64,000 nt of DNA from Sipunculus nudus (Eukaryota; Annelida; Sipuncula; Golfingiida; Sipunculidae): assembly GCA_026874595.1 (NCBI GenBank), contig JAPPUL010000076.1:684001-748000 (forward strand), read 5' to 3'. A model generated the notes under the pieces. That model did no database searches. It was not told the origin of the DNA and saw nothing but the letters and a program-made list of their open reading frames with translations. A program made the position numbers and the translations under genes. Of this stretch, positions 62,551-64,000 are shown piece after piece. How positions within the stretch are numbered: position 1 is the stretch's first letter; every line of letters starts with the position of its first letter.

Positions 62551-63780
62551 GTGGCGTTTTCAAAAGCAAGATTTTATTTTGAAACAAACAAATTAAATAA
62601 AGACAATAGATATAGCTATTATTTTGCCAATCCGGAGGAGGTATTGGTATTAGAGGGGGATGAAAGCGTTTATGAGGTGGAGTTATTTTTTAGAAGGCTT
62701 GAGGAGCTTAGGAAAGAATATTACCTAGCCGGTTTTTTGAGTTATGAATTAAGTGATATTCTAAGCAAGGATATGGCAGGTGATATTAGAGCAGAGAGTA
62801 AATTTCCGTATGCGTTATTTGGTGTTTATAAAGGGGTTAGAGTATATGACAATAAAGAATGTTATGGTTTTGAGGATGAGGTGAGGGATAATTTGCTGGG
62901 GGGTGAGGGTTTAGTAGATAAAGCTTGGTATACGACAAATAATTTTAAGCTGCTTACAAGTTTTCGAGAGTATAAAAAGCGTGTCCAAAGGATTAAAGAG
63001 CTAATAAAGGGAGGAGAAGTATATCAAATAAATTATACAACGAAGTATAGATTTGATTTTGCAGGCAGTTGCTATAAGCTATATAATGATTTAAAGGCCT
63101 GTCAAAAGACAAGTTATAGTGTATATGGGGAATTTGGAGATTATGCAATATTATCGTTTTCGCCGGAGTTATTTTTCCGAGTTAGGGGGAATAAAATAAA
63201 GATGAAACCGATCAAGGGGACTGTGGGTCGCGGGCTAGGTGTAGAAGAGGATGCGAAGGTATTTGAAACATTTAAGCGTGATGGGAAGAACATGAGTGAA
63301 AACGTAATGATAGTAGATTTACTAAGGAATGATTTAGGGAGGGTGTGCAAATTTGGGACAGTAGAGGTAAAGAAGTTGTTTGAGATAGAACGTTATGCAA
63401 CACTATATCAAATGGTTTCAACGCTTGAGGGTGAATTACGTGATAATATTAGTTTTCATGAGATATTAAAATGTTTATATCCGAGTGGTTCGATAACGGG
63501 AGCGCCTAAGTATGCAAGTATGAAGTATATAAGGGAACTGGAGGTTGAATCTCGAAAAGTATATACAGGGGCGCTTGGATTTCTTAGTCCGAGTGGAGAG
63601 ATGGTATTTAACGTAGGAATAAGGACGTTATTAATAGAGGATGGGAATCGGGGTAAATGGAAGCGAGGCGAATATGGGATAGGGAGTGGGATAATATATG
63701 ATTCACAGGCGATGTCAGAGTATAGAGAATGTAAGTTGAAAGCAAAGTTTGTAAAGGAAGTGCTTAAGAGGGGCAAGTAA
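62551..63780 (+). CDS. pabB: Aminodeoxychorismate synthase component I
   Basis: Chorismate-using enzyme that, with a glutamine amidotransferase (PabA), makes 4-amino-4-deoxychorismate for folate. The chorismate-binding domain fills residues about 140-405, with EVYQINYTTKY, the KPIKGTVGRG loop (the lysine is typical of PabB), ENVMIVDLLRNDLGRV, FHEILKCLYPSGSITGAPKY and GIGSGIIYDSQAMSEYRECK. The N-terminus is short (409 residues). Start GTG 62551 with GGAG 5 nt upstream. The next gene begins 2 bp after its stop, so the pair is coupled. Confidence 0.92.
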   Translation: MAFSKARFYFETNKLNKDNRYSYYFANPEEVLVLEGDESVYEVELFFRRLEELRKEYYLAGFLSYELSDILSKDMAGDIRAESKFPYALFGVYKGVRVYDNKECYGFEDEVRDNLLGGEGLVDKAWYTTNNFKLLTSFREYKKRVQRIKELIKGGEVYQINYTTKYRFDFAGSCYKLYNDLKACQKTSYSVYGEFGDYAILSFSPELFFRVRGNKIKMKPIKGTVGRGLGVEEDAKVFETFKRDGKNMSENVMIVDLLRNDLGRVCKFGTVEVKKLFEIERYATLYQMVSTLEGELRDNISFHEILKCLYPSGSITGAPKYASMKYIRELEVESRKVYTGALGFLSPSGEMVFNVGIRTLLIEDGNRGKWKRGEYGIGSGIIYDSQAMSEYRECKLKAKFVKEVLKRGK

Positions 63781-63781
63781 G

Positions 63782-64000
63782 ATGGATAAGAGTAGAAAGG
63801 GTATAAAAGTTTCTAATATAACTTCTTCTGGGGATGCTAAGAGTTTTAAAATACTTGAGGCGCTTAGATACTATAATGGATATATAAATATAGGTTTGCA
63901 TTTGGAGAGGTTAAGCAAGGCGTCAAAGCGGTTTAACTTTGGCTATGATAAAGCTTTGTTAGAGGAGGCGTTGAATGAGAGTGAGAAGCTTGAGGGGAGG
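63782..64000 (+). CDS. pabC: Aminotransferase class IV, probable 4-amino-4-deoxychorismate lyase (partial)
   Basis: The first 73 codons of a gene cut by the window end. After a short start come KILEALRYYNGYINIGLHLE and RLSKASKRFNFGYD, which are the N-terminal strand, turn and the HLERL helix of PLP-dependent class IV aminotransferases such as PabC. Its position directly after pabB (2-bp gap) supports a role in releasing 4-aminobenzoate and pyruvate. The catalytic lysine lies beyond the window, so the name stays tentative. Confidence 0.75.
   Translation, partial: MDKSRKGIKVSNITSSGDAKSFKILEALRYYNGYINIGLHLERLSKASKRFNFGYDKALLEEALNESEKLEGR

Noticed and set aside
1-64000. CRISPR arrays, insertion sequences and prophage genes
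   Set aside because: No regularly spaced repeats of 25-40 bp with unique spacers, no transposase and no phage structural genes were seen; the tandem repeats present have no spacers.

Overview
The window is an AT-rich, gene-dense bacterial chromosome segment that most likely comes from a spirochaete. The best pointers are a FlaB-type flagellin at 56 kb, a 1215-residue membrane-anchored coiled-coil protein of the kind found in spirochaetes (17.3-21 kb), and several lipoproteins with short lipoboxes. TTG and GTG starts are frequent (nuoF, nuoJ, nuoK, nuoL, ilvB, eda, rsmA, pabB). I cannot place it below phylum level from sequence alone. A complete NADH-type complex I, a partial Rnf locus and a two-subunit 2-oxoacid:ferredoxin oxidoreductase suggest a metabolically fuller relative of the host-associated spirochaetes.

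Layout. 1-13.1 kb: one long + strand nuo operon, nuoC to nuoN; nuoA and nuoB would lie just left of the window. 13.3-15.5 kb: ilvB-ilvN (branched-chain amino acids). 15.5-17.2 kb, minus strand: signal peptidase I and a small PII-like protein. 17.3-23.6 kb, plus: giant coiled-coil protein, an unrecognised 632-residue protein, and KDPG aldolase, tightly linked. 23.6-25.3 kb, minus: smpB, a YbjN-like protein and pspA. 25.5-29.4 kb, plus: rnfD, rnfE, rnfA, rnfB with no rnfC or rnfG, behind a near-consensus promoter. 29.6-34 kb: dcd, tRNA-Gln, tRNA-Ala, then hsdM-hsdS with no hsdR. 34-38 kb, minus: fliS, a TPR protein, a repeat lipoprotein, a DUF362 protein and a HAD hydrolase. 38.3-45.1 kb: adenylate cyclase, fructosamine-kinase-like and LMW phosphatase genes, a TPR protein, ptsP and a small membrane protein. 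45.4-48 kb: a zinc-cluster protein resembling LIM/DA1 proteins, a partial tandem duplication, rsmA and a haem c lipoprotein. 48.2-54.6 kb: a serine hydrolase, korA-korB, a pentapeptide protein, an AMMECR1 protein, a possible outer-membrane protein and a HEAT-repeat lipoprotein. 54.7-64 kb: folP, flaB, the minus-strand run tsaE-tsaB-purH(N)-recN, a secreted unknown, and pabB followed by the start of a pabC-like gene.

How the genes fit together. Complex I (NADH to quinone), Rnf (ferredoxin/NAD coupling) and KorAB (ferredoxin reduction) form a connected electron-transfer set. FlaB and FliS belong to the periplasmic flagellum. FolP, PabB and the PabC-like gene belong to folate synthesis. PspA, LepB, SmpB and TsaB/TsaE are housekeeping functions.

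The most unusual points are: short G/A-rich tandem repeats placed again and again just upstream of genes, including an array of overlapping five-codon ORFs before nuoI; a decayed duplication spanning a gene end and the start of rsmA; an Rnf locus without C and G; an IMP cyclohydrolase domain without its transformylase half; a zinc-cluster protein whose protease-like motif looks lost; and a structured convergent intergenic region near 48.1 kb.
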